The notes: generated from the sequence alone by a model not told the origin. DNA of 34,681 nt from Periweissella beninensis (GCF_016908275.1 NZ_JAFBDN010000014.1:1-34681); one strand, 5' to 3'; shown: positions 6,949 through 17,644, counted from the stretch's first letter. Numbers and translations: made by a program.

Positions 6949-9101
6949 TGAATAATTCAAAAAAACGATTGCAGGGTGGTAAAAAAAAATTAGGCCAAAA
7001 TAGTCGGCAAGTCGGTAAAATCTTTTTAATTGCTGTATCGGTTATTTTTGTCGTGCTAGGCAGTCGTTTTTTGTATGTAGCAACTTTTAAAAACGTTAAA
7101 GGGCATAACTTAACGAGTGCTACGCGAAAAATTTATATGCAAACGCAAGTTGTTAGTGCTAAACGTGGTAATATCTACGATGAGAATGGGGTGTTATTGG
7201 CGGAGAACACAAATACATATACGGTTTATGCGGTGCTAAATAAGCAACAAAAAACAACGGCAGGCAAGCCAATGTATGTTACGAATAAGCGCAAAACAGC
7301 TAAAGTGTTAGCTAAGTATATTGATTTATCTGAAAAGAAGATCTACAAAATTTTAACTTCGGCTAATAAAAAGACTTTTCAAGTTGAGTTTGGAAATGCG
7401 GGATCAAATTTAACAATTGAAACGCATGACAAAATTGTTGCTAGTAAGTTAACCGGAATTTCATTTACAAAGCAGCCAGCACGCTTGTATCCAAATGGAA
7501 CTTTTGCTTCACATTTAATTGGAATTGCCCAATCAACGACTAACACTAAAACTGGTACTAGTTCATTAACTGGTATTATGGGTATTGAAAAACAATTAAA
7601 TAAATTTTTAGCTGGTAAAAATGGAATTAAAGAAGTTAAAGCAACACCTGGGTATTCTATTGAGGATAAAACTAAGAGTACTGCTGCTAAAAATGGGGAT
7701 GATGTCTATACAACCCTAGATAGCAAGTTACAAACGTTATTGGAATCGGAAATGACCAGTTTGCAAAAAAGTACTGATCCGGTTAGTGCCACTGCCATGG
7801 TGATGGACGTTAAAGCAGGGGCAATTGTGGCCGCAACACAAAGACCGACATTTGATGCAACGACTAAATCAGGTATTAGTAAAATGTGGCAAAATTTATT
7901 GGTTGAGAGTGCTTATGAACCCGGATCAACGATGAAAGTAATGACGGTTGCTTCCGCAATTAATAGTGGTAATTGGCATCCGAATGCGTTGTATCAGTCC
8001 GGAACTTATTTAATTGATGGCCAAAAGGTCACTGATTGGAATTCAAGTGGTTGGGGAATGATCTCATATCGACAAGGTTTGGCACGTTCTTCAAATGTTG
8101 CCATGACGCATTTAGAACAAACAATGGGGGCGAAAACCTGGAAAAAGTATCTAACAGCCTTTCATTTTAATAAATCAACTAATTCAGGATTAGCGGATGA
8201 AACAGCGGGTGGTATGCAGTTTAAATATCCAATTGAGCAAGCCAATACTGCTTTTGGTCAAGGAATTCGGGTGACACCAATGCAGATGATGCAAGCCTTT
8301 AGTGCTATCGCAGGTAATGGACAAGAATTGAAGCCCTATTTTATTCAAAAAATCGTTAATCCAAAAACAAAAAAAGTAGTTTATCAAGGAAAGAGAACGG
8401 TCATTAGTAACCCTATTACGGCCAAGACGGCTAGTAAAGTACGTAAATTACTCCAAGATGTGGTTTATAAGTCATATGGGACGGGGACGGCGTACAAAAT
8501 ATCTGGCTTTAGAGTAGCAGGTAAAACGGGAACGGCCCAAATTGCGACATCGAGTGGTTATTCTGTGGGGGATGAAAATGTAATCCATTCATGGGTTGGG
8601 ATGGTCCCCGCGAATAAGCCTAAGTATGTAATGTATATTACGTTAAATCAACCTAAAAAGATTACCCAGGCAGTGACTAAATCAATTGCTAGTGTGTTTA
8701 AACCAGTGATGGAGCAAGCATTAAAAACTGATTCTTCACACCGCAGTGCCACAGCAATTAAAAGAGTACCGACTGTAAATAATCTAGGGGTGACAGAGAG
8801 CGTTACAACCATCAAGGCTAAAAAATTTGTACCAGTCGTGATTGGTGATGGCTCAAAAGTTAAAAAACAATTTCCTAGTGGGCAAACTCAACAACTGACA
8901 TGGCAAAGAATTTTCCTATATACTGGTGGTAATATTACGATGCCAAGTATGACCGGATGGTCTAAAAATGATGTCTTGACGTATGCAAAATTAACCGGCA
9001 TTACTGTAAAAACAGTTGGTAGTGGATATGTTTATAAACAATCTGTTAACTCTGGCACAGCTATAGAGCACAAAATGAGTGTAACTGTGAAACTAAAATA
9101 A
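6948..9101 (+). CDS. pbpX: Penicillin-binding protein 2X (septal transpeptidase)
   Basis: A 717-residue class B PBP of the FtsI/PBP2X type. There is one N-terminal membrane helix (about 25-46) and a dimerisation domain with RGNIYDENGVLLAEN. The transpeptidase has all three motifs: S327-T-M-K330, S381-S-N383 and K526-T-G528. The C-terminus carries PASTA-type domains, a divergent one (about 625-665) and a clearer one starting at GNITMPSMTGW (about 663). It cross-links septal peptidoglycan. Translation is coupled to ftsL by a one-base overlap. Confidence 0.95.
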   Translation: MNNSKKRLQGGKKKLGQNSRQVGKIFLIAVSVIFVVLGSRFLYVATFKNVKGHNLTSATRKIYMQTQVVSAKRGNIYDENGVLLAENTNTYTVYAVLNKQQKTTAGKPMYVTNKRKTAKVLAKYIDLSEKKIYKILTSANKKTFQVEFGNAGSNLTIETHDKIVASKLTGISFTKQPARLYPNGTFASHLIGIAQSTTNTKTGTSSLTGIMGIEKQLNKFLAGKNGIKEVKATPGYSIEDKTKSTAAKNGDDVYTTLDSKLQTLLESEMTSLQKSTDPVSATAMVMDVKAGAIVAATQRPTFDATTKSGISKMWQNLLVESAYEPGSTMKVMTVASAINSGNWHPNALYQSGTYLIDGQKVTDWNSSGWGMISYRQGLARSSNVAMTHLEQTMGAKTWKKYLTAFHFNKSTNSGLADETAGGMQFKYPIEQANTAFGQGIRVTPMQMMQAFSAIAGNGQELKPYFIQKIVNPKTKKVVYQGKRTVISNPITAKTASKVRKLLQDVVYKSYGTGTAYKISGFRVAGKTGTAQIATSSGYSVGDENVIHSWVGMVPANKPKYVMYITLNQPKKITQAVTKSIASVFKPVMEQALKTDSSHRSATAIKRVPTVNNLGVTESVTTIKAKKFVPVVIGDGSKVKKQFPSGQTQQLTWQRIFLYTGGNITMPSMTGWSKNDVLTYAKLTGITVKTVGSGYVYKQSVNSGTAIEHKMSVTVKLK

Positions 9102-9129
9102 TATTTATTAGCAAGGAGAAATATATAAA

Positions 9130-10098
9130 ATGAATGCGCTAGGCGTTATTTTTTGGCCAGTTATTTTGGCATTTGCATTGACGTTTATGTTTATGCCATT
9201 TTTGATTGCTTACTTTAGAGCAAAAAAAGAGGGTCAAATGATTAAAATGGTAGGGCCAAATTGGCATAGTAAAAAATCAGGGACACCAACCATGGGTGGT
9301 AGTTTGTTTATAATTACAATTATCGTTACAGCCGTGGTAATGAGCTTGCTTACCAAAAACTTTTCAATTCAAATCGTAGCTATTCTACTTACATTTTTAA
9401 TCTATGGTTTGATTGGTACATTTGATGATAGTATTAAAATTTTTCATCATCAAAATGAGGGATTTAAAGCTTGGCAAAAAGCCACGTGTCAAATTATTGG
9501 TGGGGTAATTTTTTATCTATTACTATTGCTTAGTCAATTTCACTTTACTCTCAATTTAGGATTTGCAACGCTTAGCTTGGGCCTACTATACTTACCATTT
9601 TTAATTTTTTGGATGGTTGGTTGGTCAAATGCCGTTAATTTAACCGATGGGTTAGATGGCTTAGTAGCTGGAGTTTCAATTATTAGCTACCTAACTTTTG
9701 CAATTTTAGCACTTAATCGACAAATGTTTGATATTGCGCTTTTTGATTTTGCGGTAGTTGGAGCAGTTTTGGCATTTTTTTGGTATAACAAAAAGCCAGC
9801 CAAAATATTCATGGGTGATACTGGTTCACTAGCATTGGGTGCAGGATTAGCTTTAAACTCAATTATTTTGCATCATGAATTATTGTTATTACTAATTGCG
9901 ATAATTCCAATGTTTGAAACATTATCGGTTATTTTACAAGTATTTAGTTTTCACTTTTTTAAGCGACGGATTTTTAAAATGTCACCTGTACATCATCATT
10001 TTGAAATGATTGGTTGGTCAGAGTGGAAGGTTGATGGTGTCTTTTGGTTAGTGACATTAATTGGTTGTGGGTTGAGTTTATTAATTGGTTTAAAGTAA
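9130..10098 (+). CDS. mraY: Phospho-N-acetylmuramoyl-pentapeptide transferase MraY
   Basis: A 322-residue polytopic membrane enzyme with about ten helices. It transfers phospho-MurNAc-pentapeptide from UDP to undecaprenyl phosphate, forming lipid I. Signature blocks are visible: GTPTMGG near residue 51, the catalytic NLTDGLDGL near 168, FMGDTGSLALG near 228 and the cytoplasmic SPVHHHFEMIGW histidine loop near 285. AAGGAG lies 11 bases before the ATG. It is the middle gene of the dcw operon and supplies the substrate for MurG. Confidence 0.97.
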   Translation: MNALGVIFWPVILAFALTFMFMPFLIAYFRAKKEGQMIKMVGPNWHSKKSGTPTMGGSLFIITIIVTAVVMSLLTKNFSIQIVAILLTFLIYGLIGTFDDSIKIFHHQNEGFKAWQKATCQIIGGVIFYLLLLLSQFHFTLNLGFATLSLGLLYLPFLIFWMVGWSNAVNLTDGLDGLVAGVSIISYLTFAILALNRQMFDIALFDFAVVGAVLAFFWYNKKPAKIFMGDTGSLALGAGLALNSIILHHELLLLLIAIIPMFETLSVILQVFSFHFFKRRIFKMSPVHHHFEMIGWSEWKVDGVFWLVTLIGCGLSLLIGLK

Positions 10099-10130
10099 GA
10101 TGCTGATATTAAAGATGAGAAGGTAAGATA

Positions 10131-11501
10131 ATGCGTAGGGTAAATGATTATCAAAATAAAAAGGTTTTAATACTTGGTTTTGCACGATCTGGTTTAGGAG
10201 CAGCTAAGTTGTTATTAAAATTAGGGGCACAAGTAATTATTAGCGATAATAAAAATTTACAAGCAGATGAAGCTGCAAAGGAGTTAATGAAGCAAGGTGT
10301 TATTTTTACACAAGTACAAACAGCTGAGTTAATTAAAGACATTGATTTGTTGGTGAAGAACCCCGGAATTACGTATGAAAATCCAGTCGTGAAAGCAGCC
10401 TTAGCTAAGCCAATTTCTGTGATCACAGAAGTTGAATTAGGGGCTAAAGTGTTTGAAGGTGAGTTAATTGCCATTACTGGATCAAATGGAAAAACGACAA
10501 CAACAACTTTAATTACTAAATTATTGGCGCAAGAACGTAAAATCGGTGAAGCAAAATACGCCGGTAATATCGGTATCCCGGTTTCTGAAGTGGCACCAAC
10601 ACTGACGCACAATGATACTTTAGTTACGGAGGTTTCATCTTTTCAATTAATGGGAACGCACGATTTTCATCCACATTATGCAGTTTTAAATAATATTTTT
10701 GCTTCACATTTAGACTATCATAAAACGCGTGCAAATTATGTGGCTGCAAAGATGCGGATTACAATTAACCAAGATCAAAATGATTTTTTCATTGTTAACT
10801 GGGATAGTTCAGAACTTAGAGCGTTAGCCAAACAATCAAAAGCACAGGTTATCCCATTTTCACGATGTGGTAATGCTACTACTGGGGCCTATGTGAAAGA
10901 TGATGTGATGTATTGGCAAAACGAAAAGATTATGACAACAAGTGAAATGGGGATCCCAGGAGACCATAATGTCGAAAATGCTTTAGCAGCGATTGCGGTT
11001 GCTAAATTACATGGTCGTTCAAATGAAATGATAGCACAAGTGTTACGATCTTTTAGTGGGGTCAGGCATCGAACACAATTTGTTTTGGAAGCAAATAAAC
11101 GGCAATTTTATAATGACTCAAAGGCCACTGATATTGAGGCAACCCAAATGGCCTTAAAGGGCTTTAATCGGCCAGTGGTACTAATTGCAGGTGGTTTGGA
11201 TCGTGGGGATACTTATGAACGGCTAGAAGCCGATTTAAAACAGCATGTTAAGGCAGTTGTTTTATGTGGCGAAACTAAAGCGATTTTTGCTCGAAGTGCG
11301 AAAAAAGCTGGGATCGAAAAAATTGAATTTGCCGATGATATTCAAGCTGCGGTTACTAAAGCGTATGCGTTAACAACACCCGGTGATATTGTCTTATTAA
11401 GCCCTGCTGCCGCTAGTTGGGATCAGTATCCAAGCTTTGAAGTACGGGGTGATTTATATATTGAAGCTATTGAAAAATTAACAGGAAAAAAGGAGGTGTA
11501 A
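10131..11501 (+). CDS. murD: UDP-N-acetylmuramoylalanine--D-glutamate ligase MurD
   Basis: A 456-residue cytoplasmic Mur ligase. It adds D-glutamate to UDP-MurNAc-L-Ala at the cost of ATP. A Rossmann-like N-terminal domain holds the [15 protein letters not shown] block, and the ATP loop is GSNGKTTTT (residues 117-125). The central domain contains [10 protein letters not shown], and the C-terminal domain contains [13 protein letters not shown] and AGGLDRGD. Length is normal. Its 3' end overlaps the murG ribosome site, with only one base between stop and the next ATG. Confidence 0.97.
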   Translation: MRRVNDYQNKKVLILGFARSGLGAAKLLLKLGAQVIISDNKNLQADEAAKELMKQGVIFTQVQTAELIKDIDLLVKNPGITYENPVVKAALAKPISVITEVELGAKVFEGELIAITGSNGKTTTTTLITKLLAQERKIGEAKYAGNIGIPVSEVAPTLTHNDTLVTEVSSFQLMGTHDFHPHYAVLNNIFASHLDYHKTRANYVAAKMRITINQDQNDFFIVNWDSSELRALAKQSKAQVIPFSRCGNATTGAYVKDDVMYWQNEKIMTTSEMGIPGDHNVENALAAIAVAKLHGRSNEMIAQVLRSFSGVRHRTQFVLEANKRQFYNDSKATDIEATQMALKGFNRPVVLIAGGLDRGDTYERLEADLKQHVKAVVLCGETKAIFARSAKKAGIEKIEFADDIQAAVTKAYALTTPGDIVLLSPAAASWDQYPSFEVRGDLYIEAIEKLTGKKEV

Positions 11502-11502
11502 A

Positions 11503-12609
11503 ATGCGGTTAATAGTTAGTGCTGGTGGAACTGGTGGTCATATCTATCCAGCTTTAGCAACCATTGATGCTTTAAAAAAACAAGAACCAGATTCTGCCAT
11601 TTTGTATGTCGGTGGCCAACGTGGTTTAGAAAAAAATATTGTGCCACAAAAAGGAATTCCTTTTAAGGCACTTGAAATTCAAGGTTTTAAGCGTAAATTA
11701 TCGTGGGATAATTTAAAAACAATGTACTTATTTTTGAAAGCAGTTAAAGATGCCAAAAAAATAATTAAGGAATTTAAACCCGACGTTGTAGTTGGAATGG
11801 GTGGTTATGTTAGTGGTGCCGTGGTTTATGCAGCACAAGCAATGGGAATACCCACGGTGATTCATGAGCAAAACTCCGTTGTTGGATTAACGAATAAGTT
11901 TTTGAGCCGCTATGTAGATAAAATTGGGATTGCCTTTGAAGCAGCGCGATCACAATTTCCACAAGCAAAAGTCAAATTTGTCGGTAATCCGCGCGCCCAA
12001 GAAGTAGTAAGGGTACGTTCACATTTTAATTGGAATGAATATGGATTAAAAAATAATAAACCAACTTTACTAATTTTTGGCGGTTCACAAGGGGCCTTAA
12101 AAATCAACCAAGCAACAATTGAAGCAATGCCTGCATTTAATCAACGCAATTATCAAGTTGTTTTTGTTACTGGACAAAAAAGATATGAAGGGGTCATAGC
12201 CCAACTTAATCAGCGTCATACATTAGTTGGTGAAAATGTTGTTATTAAGCCATATATTAGTAATATGCCAGAAATTATGCCAAAGGTTTCAATTATCTTG
12301 GGACGTGCAGGAGCAACTAGTATTGCAGAAATTACAGCTTTAGGAGTGCCATCAATTCTAGTACCAAGTCCATACGTTACAGCTGATCATCAAACAAAGA
12401 ATGCCCAAAGTTTAGTTAAAGCGGGGGCTGCGGAAATGATTACTGAAGATAATTTAAATAGTGAAAGTTTGTTAAAAGTTGTTGATAATCTAATGAACGA
12501 GGATGCACACCGATTAGAAATGGAGCATGCTGCTAAACAAATTGGTGTTGTAGATGCTGCTGATCAATTAGTCGCTTTAATGCGGACAGCCATTAGTGAA
12601 AAGCACTAA
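11503..12609 (+). CDS. murG: UDP-N-acetylglucosamine transferase MurG
   Basis: A 368-residue membrane-associated GT-B glycosyltransferase. It adds GlcNAc to lipid I, giving lipid II. The N-terminal glycine loop [10 protein letters not shown] is at residues 8-17, with GMGGYVSG and [11 protein letters not shown] in the first domain. The second domain holds FGGSQGA near residue 193 and the [15 protein letters not shown] donor-sugar block near 267. AAAGGAGGTG precedes the ATG and overlaps the end of murD, so the two are translationally coupled. Confidence 0.97.
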   Translation: MRLIVSAGGTGGHIYPALATIDALKKQEPDSAILYVGGQRGLEKNIVPQKGIPFKALEIQGFKRKLSWDNLKTMYLFLKAVKDAKKIIKEFKPDVVVGMGGYVSGAVVYAAQAMGIPTVIHEQNSVVGLTNKFLSRYVDKIGIAFEAARSQFPQAKVKFVGNPRAQEVVRVRSHFNWNEYGLKNNKPTLLIFGGSQGALKINQATIEAMPAFNQRNYQVVFVTGQKRYEGVIAQLNQRHTLVGENVVIKPYISNMPEIMPKVSIILGRAGATSIAEITALGVPSILVPSPYVTADHQTKNAQSLVKAGAAEMITEDNLNSESLLKVVDNLMNEDAHRLEMEHAAKQIGVVDAADQLVALMRTAISEKH

Positions 12610-12645
12610 ACTTTATCTAAGCTTTATAAGAAAGGGGGAACATCA

Positions 12646-13806
12646 ATGGCGAAGGGAAATGCTGATAAAAATGCAAAAAAAGACAATTCATCACCATGGG
12701 ATGTTCTTCAAATTAATCAAGCAAAAAGAAAGATACCTAAAAAATCAGTAAAAAGTAAAGCACATGATTTATTTTTTACGCAACAACAAAGTAAGCCTAC
12801 TTCAGTGAATGAGGTACATGATGCCACAGCTGATTCAAATGAGCCCGAAATAATCTTTACTAAGCCTAATGAAAAGCATAGTTTTGAGGAAAAACTTAAG
12901 CAAACGCCAACAACTGCAGATAAGCTTGAACCTATTAAGCAAAAAGAATGGTTTAAATTACCACATTTAAAAAGTCGACAATTTAAAATTAACTTAAAAA
13001 ATTGGCAAAAACAAACGCAAGAAAGCACATTATTAATTTTAGTTTTAGTGTTACTAACAGGTACGATGTATTGGTTTATTAGCCCGGCAACAATGCTCCA
13101 GACCGTGATTGTTAGTGGTAATAGTGATTTAAAGCCAACGACCGTGATTAAAGCTGCTAATATTAAGCTTAATCGCTCGATTTTTCGGATTATATGGCAT
13201 GAAAAGCAAATTGCTAAAACGGCACACGCGAATAATGATCAAATTGATAAATTGTCAGTTAAGGTCTTAGGACCAACCAAAATTAAACTGACAGTTAAAG
13301 AGTCAATTAAAGCTGGTTTTATTTTGAAGAATAATAGCTATCATCTAGTCTTAGGAGATGGCAAAGTTTTGCCTAAAAGTTATCCTGAGCCTAAACCGGG
13401 ATACCCTATTTATGATAATCTTACCGCTAGTCAACTCAAGAAAGTTGTTAAAGGCGTTGCACAACTAAGTAAACCTATCAGATCAGCAATTTCCGAAATT
13501 AAAATTGTCCGTGACACAGATGATGTCCAAAAATTGGTTTTATATATGAATGATGGTAATCAGGTTTATGCCAAAATTTCAACCTTTGGTGACAAAATGG
13601 CGTACTATCCATCAATTGCTGCTCAAATGAAACAAACGGGAATCGTTGATTTACAAGTTGGGGCGTTTTCATATTCATATACCCAGCAAAAAGCCCAAAT
13701 TGCTGCTGAAAAAACGGCTAAAAATAGTAAAAAGGCAACTAAGAAAAGTACTAAAAAAAGTACTAAAAAAGTAACCAGTGCCAAACAAAGTAGTGCAAGT
13801 AACTAA
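12646..13806 (+). CDS. divIB: Cell division protein DivIB/FtsQ
   Basis: A 386-residue bitopic protein. It has a long charged cytoplasmic part (1-126), one membrane helix (about 127-149), and a POTRA-like domain starting near TVIVSGNSDL. The extracellular beta domain is followed by a tail of about 30 residues rich in K, S and T with STKK repeats. DivIB acts with FtsL and DivIC at the septum. AAGGGGG precedes the ATG. It is the last gene of the cluster here: a terminator follows where ftsA would be expected in many relatives. Confidence 0.92.
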   Translation: MAKGNADKNAKKDNSSPWDVLQINQAKRKIPKKSVKSKAHDLFFTQQQSKPTSVNEVHDATADSNEPEIIFTKPNEKHSFEEKLKQTPTTADKLEPIKQKEWFKLPHLKSRQFKINLKNWQKQTQESTLLILVLVLLTGTMYWFISPATMLQTVIVSGNSDLKPTTVIKAANIKLNRSIFRIIWHEKQIAKTAHANNDQIDKLSVKVLGPTKIKLTVKESIKAGFILKNNSYHLVLGDGKVLPKSYPEPKPGYPIYDNLTASQLKKVVKGVAQLSKPIRSAISEIKIVRDTDDVQKLVLYMNDGNQVYAKISTFGDKMAYYPSIAAQMKQTGIVDLQVGAFSYSYTQQKAQIAAEKTAKNSKKATKKSTKKSTKKVTSAKQSSASN

Positions 13807-13875
13807 AAATATGAGGCTATGATACAATACCTTTTATCGTAGTAAACTCAGTCACTAGTCTATAATCCATAAACT

Positions 13876-13918
13876 AAACAGGGCCGAATTTTGATAATTC
13901 AGCCCTGTTTGCTTTTTT
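13876..13918 (+). terminator. Terminator at the end of the dcw operon
   Basis: A 15-position stem (13876-13890 with 13896-13910) has one C-A mismatch, a five-base loop and a run of six T after GC. About 50 bases upstream is a promoter-like -10 TACAAT (13823-13828, within TATGATACAAT), so a short RNA of about 85 bases could also end here. That RNA is speculative because no good -35 is visible. Confidence 0.9.
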
Positions 13919-13956
13919 GATAGTACTCATCACATTTTGCCATAGTGTTATCCTTT

Positions 13957-14253
13957 TTAATTTAAAACTAGCAAGTTATTTTGGATAATAAGCCGATACC
14001 CCCAAACGCGATAAACCATATGCTTGTTACGATAATAGATGGGTGCTTGAATTGGTAAACTTTGTAGTTTGATTTGTAAACGAGCAAGTTGATAAGCTGG
14101 TAAACCAGTTTTGTGCTCTAAATAAATAGCTGCGTTTTCGTAATTAAATGTGATATCAGTTACTAATACAAATTGTTTGGAGTTAAAGGGAATAATAAGT
14201 TTTAGGTTTGGGTCGAGATGCTTAGTTGCCACTTGCAAATCATAATTACGCAT
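13957..14253 (-). CDS. Hypothetical protein of 98 residues
   Basis: I do not recognise this family with confidence. It is a soluble, basic, mixed alpha/beta protein with no membrane segment, signal peptide or cysteine. Hydrophobic and aromatic strands alternate (for example LKLIIPF, FVLVTDITF, AAIYLEH and GYRLII). AGGAGG four bases before the ATG supports real translation. It is divergent from rnz, with a 125-base gap, and convergent with the dcw operon. It lies where ftsA-ftsZ are found in many relatives. The ORF is intact and its codon use resembles its neighbours. Confidence 0.65.
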   Translation of the reverse strand: MRNYDLQVATKHLDPNLKLIIPFNSKQFVLVTDITFNYENAAIYLEHKTGLPAYQLARLQIKLQSLPIQAPIYYRNKHMVYRVWGYRLIIQNNLLVLN

Positions 14254-14378
14254 GCTGCCTCCTAATTAGAAATTAACTATTACCAAGAAATATATGATAC
14301 AATTTTATAGTTAAGTTATAAAGAATACTTTTAATTAAATTTAAATAAAATAAATAGACTAAGGATATTATAACGTAT

Positions 14379-15317
14379 ATGCAGTTAGAATTTTTAGGAA
14401 CAGGCGCTGGTCAACCAGCCAAATTTAGAAATGTAACATCGATTGCCTTACGGTTACTAGATGAACGGAATGCTGTATGGCTATTTGATGTTGGTGAAGG
14501 AACGCAACATCAAATTTTAAAATCGACCATTCGACCTAGAAAAGTTGAAAAAATTTTTATAACCCATATGCATGGTGACCATATTTTTGGCTTACCTGGT
14601 TTTTTGAGCTCACGGTCATTTCAAGGTAGTGATGCAAATGAACCACTAACGATATATGGACCAAAGGGAATTAAAGAATTTATTGAAGTTGCATTAAAAG
14701 TGACCGGTTCAAAATTAACATACCCGTTGAATTTTGTAGAAATAACGCAAGAAGGCATCATTTTTGAAGATGCCACATTTATCATTGAAACTCGTAAATT
14801 AGAACATAATATCCCATCATGGGGTTATCGAATTGTGGAAAAGGATCATCCAGGGGAATTATTAGTTGAAAAATTAAAGGCAATGAATATTCCATCAGGT
14901 CCTTTATATGGCCAAATTAAGAAAGGGGCCACAATTACATTACCAAATGGGCAAATAATAAATGGGCAGGATTTTGTTGGTAAGCAACAAAAGGGAAGAA
15001 TTGTAACGATTTTAGGTGATACCCGTAAGCATCCGAATGCTTTGTATTTAGCTAAAAATGCAGATGTACTAGTCCATGAAAGTACCTATGGTAAGGGTGA
15101 AGGTAAATTAGCCCGTAATCATTACCATTCAACTAGTATCCAAGCTGCTGATATTGCAAAAAAAGCGCAAGTCAAAAAATTGCTATTAACCCATATTTCA
15201 GCCCGATATGCGGGTAAACTAGCGCTAGAATTAGAAAAACAAGCGCAAGAAATCTTTAGGGATGTGCGTGTTGTACGTGATTTTGATGTGATCGATATTC
15301 CGTTTACCAAAAAATAA
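14379..15317 (+). CDS. rnz: Ribonuclease Z
   Basis: A 312-residue metallo-beta-lactamase-fold endonuclease that trims the 3' ends of tRNA precursors lacking CCA. The start [13 protein letters not shown] is classic. Metal ligands are in H63-x-H65-x-D67-H68 (HMHGDH), with further ligands in GDTRKHP (near 212) and LTHISARY (near 269). This fits the tRNA genes at the start of the window, none of which encodes CCA. The ribosome site is weak. recJ starts 11 bases after its stop. Confidence 0.96.
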   Translation: MQLEFLGTGAGQPAKFRNVTSIALRLLDERNAVWLFDVGEGTQHQILKSTIRPRKVEKIFITHMHGDHIFGLPGFLSSRSFQGSDANEPLTIYGPKGIKEFIEVALKVTGSKLTYPLNFVEITQEGIIFEDATFIIETRKLEHNIPSWGYRIVEKDHPGELLVEKLKAMNIPSGPLYGQIKKGATITLPNGQIINGQDFVGKQQKGRIVTILGDTRKHPNALYLAKNADVLVHESTYGKGEGKLARNHYHSTSIQAADIAKKAQVKKLLLTHISARYAGKLALELEKQAQEIFRDVRVVRDFDVIDIPFTKK

Positions 15318-15328
15318 GAGGAAGAAAA

Positions 15329-17644
15329 ATGATTGATAGTCAGTACGCTTGGCATTTGCCAGAAAATCAAGATGAAAATCGGATTAATGAAATAAGTACA
15401 ACATTGAAAATTAGCAATTTACTGGCACAAATTTTATATCAGCGAGGTTATCAAGATGTAAAAACAGCGCATGCTTTTTTAAATCCCCATCCCGATCAAT
15501 TACATGATGCCAATTTACTTTATGATATTCATAAAGCGGTTGATCGAATAAATGCAGCAATTATTGCTGGTGAGCATATCACCATTTATGGTGATTATGA
15601 CAGTGATGGGTTAACAAGTACAGCACTAATGTATGAAGCATTGGCGATGGTTGGTGCAGATGTAGATTATTACATTCCCAACCGGTTTAAAGATGGTTAT
15701 GGCCCAAATGTGACAGTCTATGAGGACCTTATTGCTCGGGGGACACAATTGATAGTAACTGTTGATAACGGTGTTGCTGGCCACCTTGCTATTAACCGAG
15801 CGAATGAACTTGGTGTTGATGTAATTGTTACAGATCATCATGCTTTACCAAAAAAATTACCAGAAGCATTTGCGATTGTGCATCCTCGTCATCCCGAGGG
15901 ACACTATCCGTTTGGTGAGTTATCGGGGGTAGGTGTTGCGTTTAAAGTGGCAAGTGTTTTGCTTGAAGAAATTCCACAAGAGATGCTTGACTTAGTAGCA
16001 ATTGGTGAAATTGCGGATTTGGTATCATTGACCGATGAGAATCGAGTTTTAGTTAATTACGGTTTAAAAATGATTGCGCAAACAGAACGACCAGGTTTAC
16101 AAGCACTCTTGGATATTGCCAAGATAGAAGCACCAATTACTAGTACAGCCGTGGGCTTTGCCATCGCTCCTAGATTAAATGCATTAGGACGCTTAGGTGA
16201 TGCCATGGATGGGGTCAAATTATTAGTAACGCAGGATATTGACGTTGCTGAGGAATTGGCCACTAAAATTGATCAATTAAATCAAAAGCGGCAAACAATT
16301 GTACAAGAAGTTAGCGAAGTTGCATTGAAACAAGCCTTATCTGCGGAGAATCAAAAACGCAATACCTTAGTTATTGTTGGTGATAATTGGCATGAAGGTA
16401 TTTTAGGAATTGTGGCTAGTAAAATTGTTGAGCAAACCCATAAACCAACGATTGTCTTAACACATGTTGAGCAAAACCTATTAAAGGGTTCTGGTCGGAG
16501 TGTTGCCAGTGTTGATTTATATGCGGCTCTAGCGCCTATTAGCGATCATTTTGTTGGATTTGGTGGTCATGCAGCCGCTGCGGGGATGTCACTTGCTAGT
16601 GAAGAACTGGTGTTTATTAAGGATACTTTTGAAGCCAATGTTACCGCAAGTGGTTTTGATGTGCAGCAAAAGATACCATTAGAAGTTGCCGGAAAATTAG
16701 AATTAAATGCTATAAATGCCAATTTGTATGCTGAATTAGCAAAACTGGCTCCTTTTGGGATGGATAATCCGAAACCAGAATTTGAAATCACAGCTCAGGT
16801 CGGGGATGTCAAACAAATTGGTCAAGCACAACAACACTTAAAATTTAGTTTAGTAGCTGAGCTGCAACAAAAAGTACCAGCTATTGCGTTTAATCAGGGC
16901 TTGTTGGCTGCTGAAATTAAAGCGAATGCTCAGGCAATTAAGGTCATTGGCACAGTTGATGAGAATGTTTGGCAAGGCGTATCCTCATATCAAATTTTGA
17001 TTAAAGATTTAAAACAAGCTGGGTTGGCAATTATTGATGCCAGAACTAATAAATTAAAGAAAAATTTATTTGCCAAAAATCAACAGTATGTTTTTTTTAA
17101 GCATAAATTGGCAAAACAAGTGCAACCATATATTTCTAAGGATGCCCATATTGTTGATCTAGAAAAGGCCAATAATATCTTAGATGATCAAATAACCACA
17201 ATTGTTGATTTACCAGCAGATATTAATGATTTAAATATGTTACAAAATCATACTTATCGACAACTAACCGTGATTTTTTATACGCCACAACAAGTTTATC
17301 TAGCAAAACTACCAACCAAACATGATTTTGCAAATTTATATAAATTTATTGCGCAACACCATGATTTGCTAATTAAAGATGAAATACAGCAACTGGCAAG
17401 TTATTTACAAGTTGACAAAAGTCAACTTACTTTCATGATTCAGGTGTTTTTTGAACTTGGATTTGTTACAATAGACAATGGTGTTCTTAACGGTGTCGTT
17501 AAGCCACCAAAAGCTGAACTAGGAACAGCACCAAGTTATCAAGCACGTTTAAAAAAACAAGCAGTTGAAAAAGTATTGATATATAGTAAAACAACCGAAT
17601 TGAAAGATTTGCTAAGCAAAATACTTAATCCGAATGTAGATTAA
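15329..17644 (+). CDS. recJ: Single-stranded-DNA exonuclease RecJ
   Basis: A 771-residue DHH/DHHA1 nuclease that degrades single-stranded DNA 5' to 3' in recombination and mismatch repair. The metal motifs are visible: D89-Y-D91-S-D93-G, the VTDHHALP block with D169-H170-H171, and the DHHA1 region with GSGRS and GFGGHAAAAG near residues 390-415. The OB-fold follows, then a roughly 200-residue C-terminal domain found in Firmicute RecJ. AGAGGAAG precedes the ATG. It is probably co-transcribed with rnz and apt. Confidence 0.96.
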   Translation: MIDSQYAWHLPENQDENRINEISTTLKISNLLAQILYQRGYQDVKTAHAFLNPHPDQLHDANLLYDIHKAVDRINAAIIAGEHITIYGDYDSDGLTSTALMYEALAMVGADVDYYIPNRFKDGYGPNVTVYEDLIARGTQLIVTVDNGVAGHLAINRANELGVDVIVTDHHALPKKLPEAFAIVHPRHPEGHYPFGELSGVGVAFKVASVLLEEIPQEMLDLVAIGEIADLVSLTDENRVLVNYGLKMIAQTERPGLQALLDIAKIEAPITSTAVGFAIAPRLNALGRLGDAMDGVKLLVTQDIDVAEELATKIDQLNQKRQTIVQEVSEVALKQALSAENQKRNTLVIVGDNWHEGILGIVASKIVEQTHKPTIVLTHVEQNLLKGSGRSVASVDLYAALAPISDHFVGFGGHAAAAGMSLASEELVFIKDTFEANVTASGFDVQQKIPLEVAGKLELNAINANLYAELAKLAPFGMDNPKPEFEITAQVGDVKQIGQAQQHLKFSLVAELQQKVPAIAFNQGLLAAEIKANAQAIKVIGTVDENVWQGVSSYQILIKDLKQAGLAIIDARTNKLKKNLFAKNQQYVFFKHKLAKQVQPYISKDAHIVDLEKANNILDDQITTIVDLPADINDLNMLQNHTYRQLTVIFYTPQQVYLAKLPTKHDFANLYKFIAQHHDLLIKDEIQQLASYLQVDKSQLTFMIQVFFELGFVTIDNGVLNGVVKPPKAELGTAPSYQARLKKQAVEKVLIYSKTTELKDLLSKILNPNVD

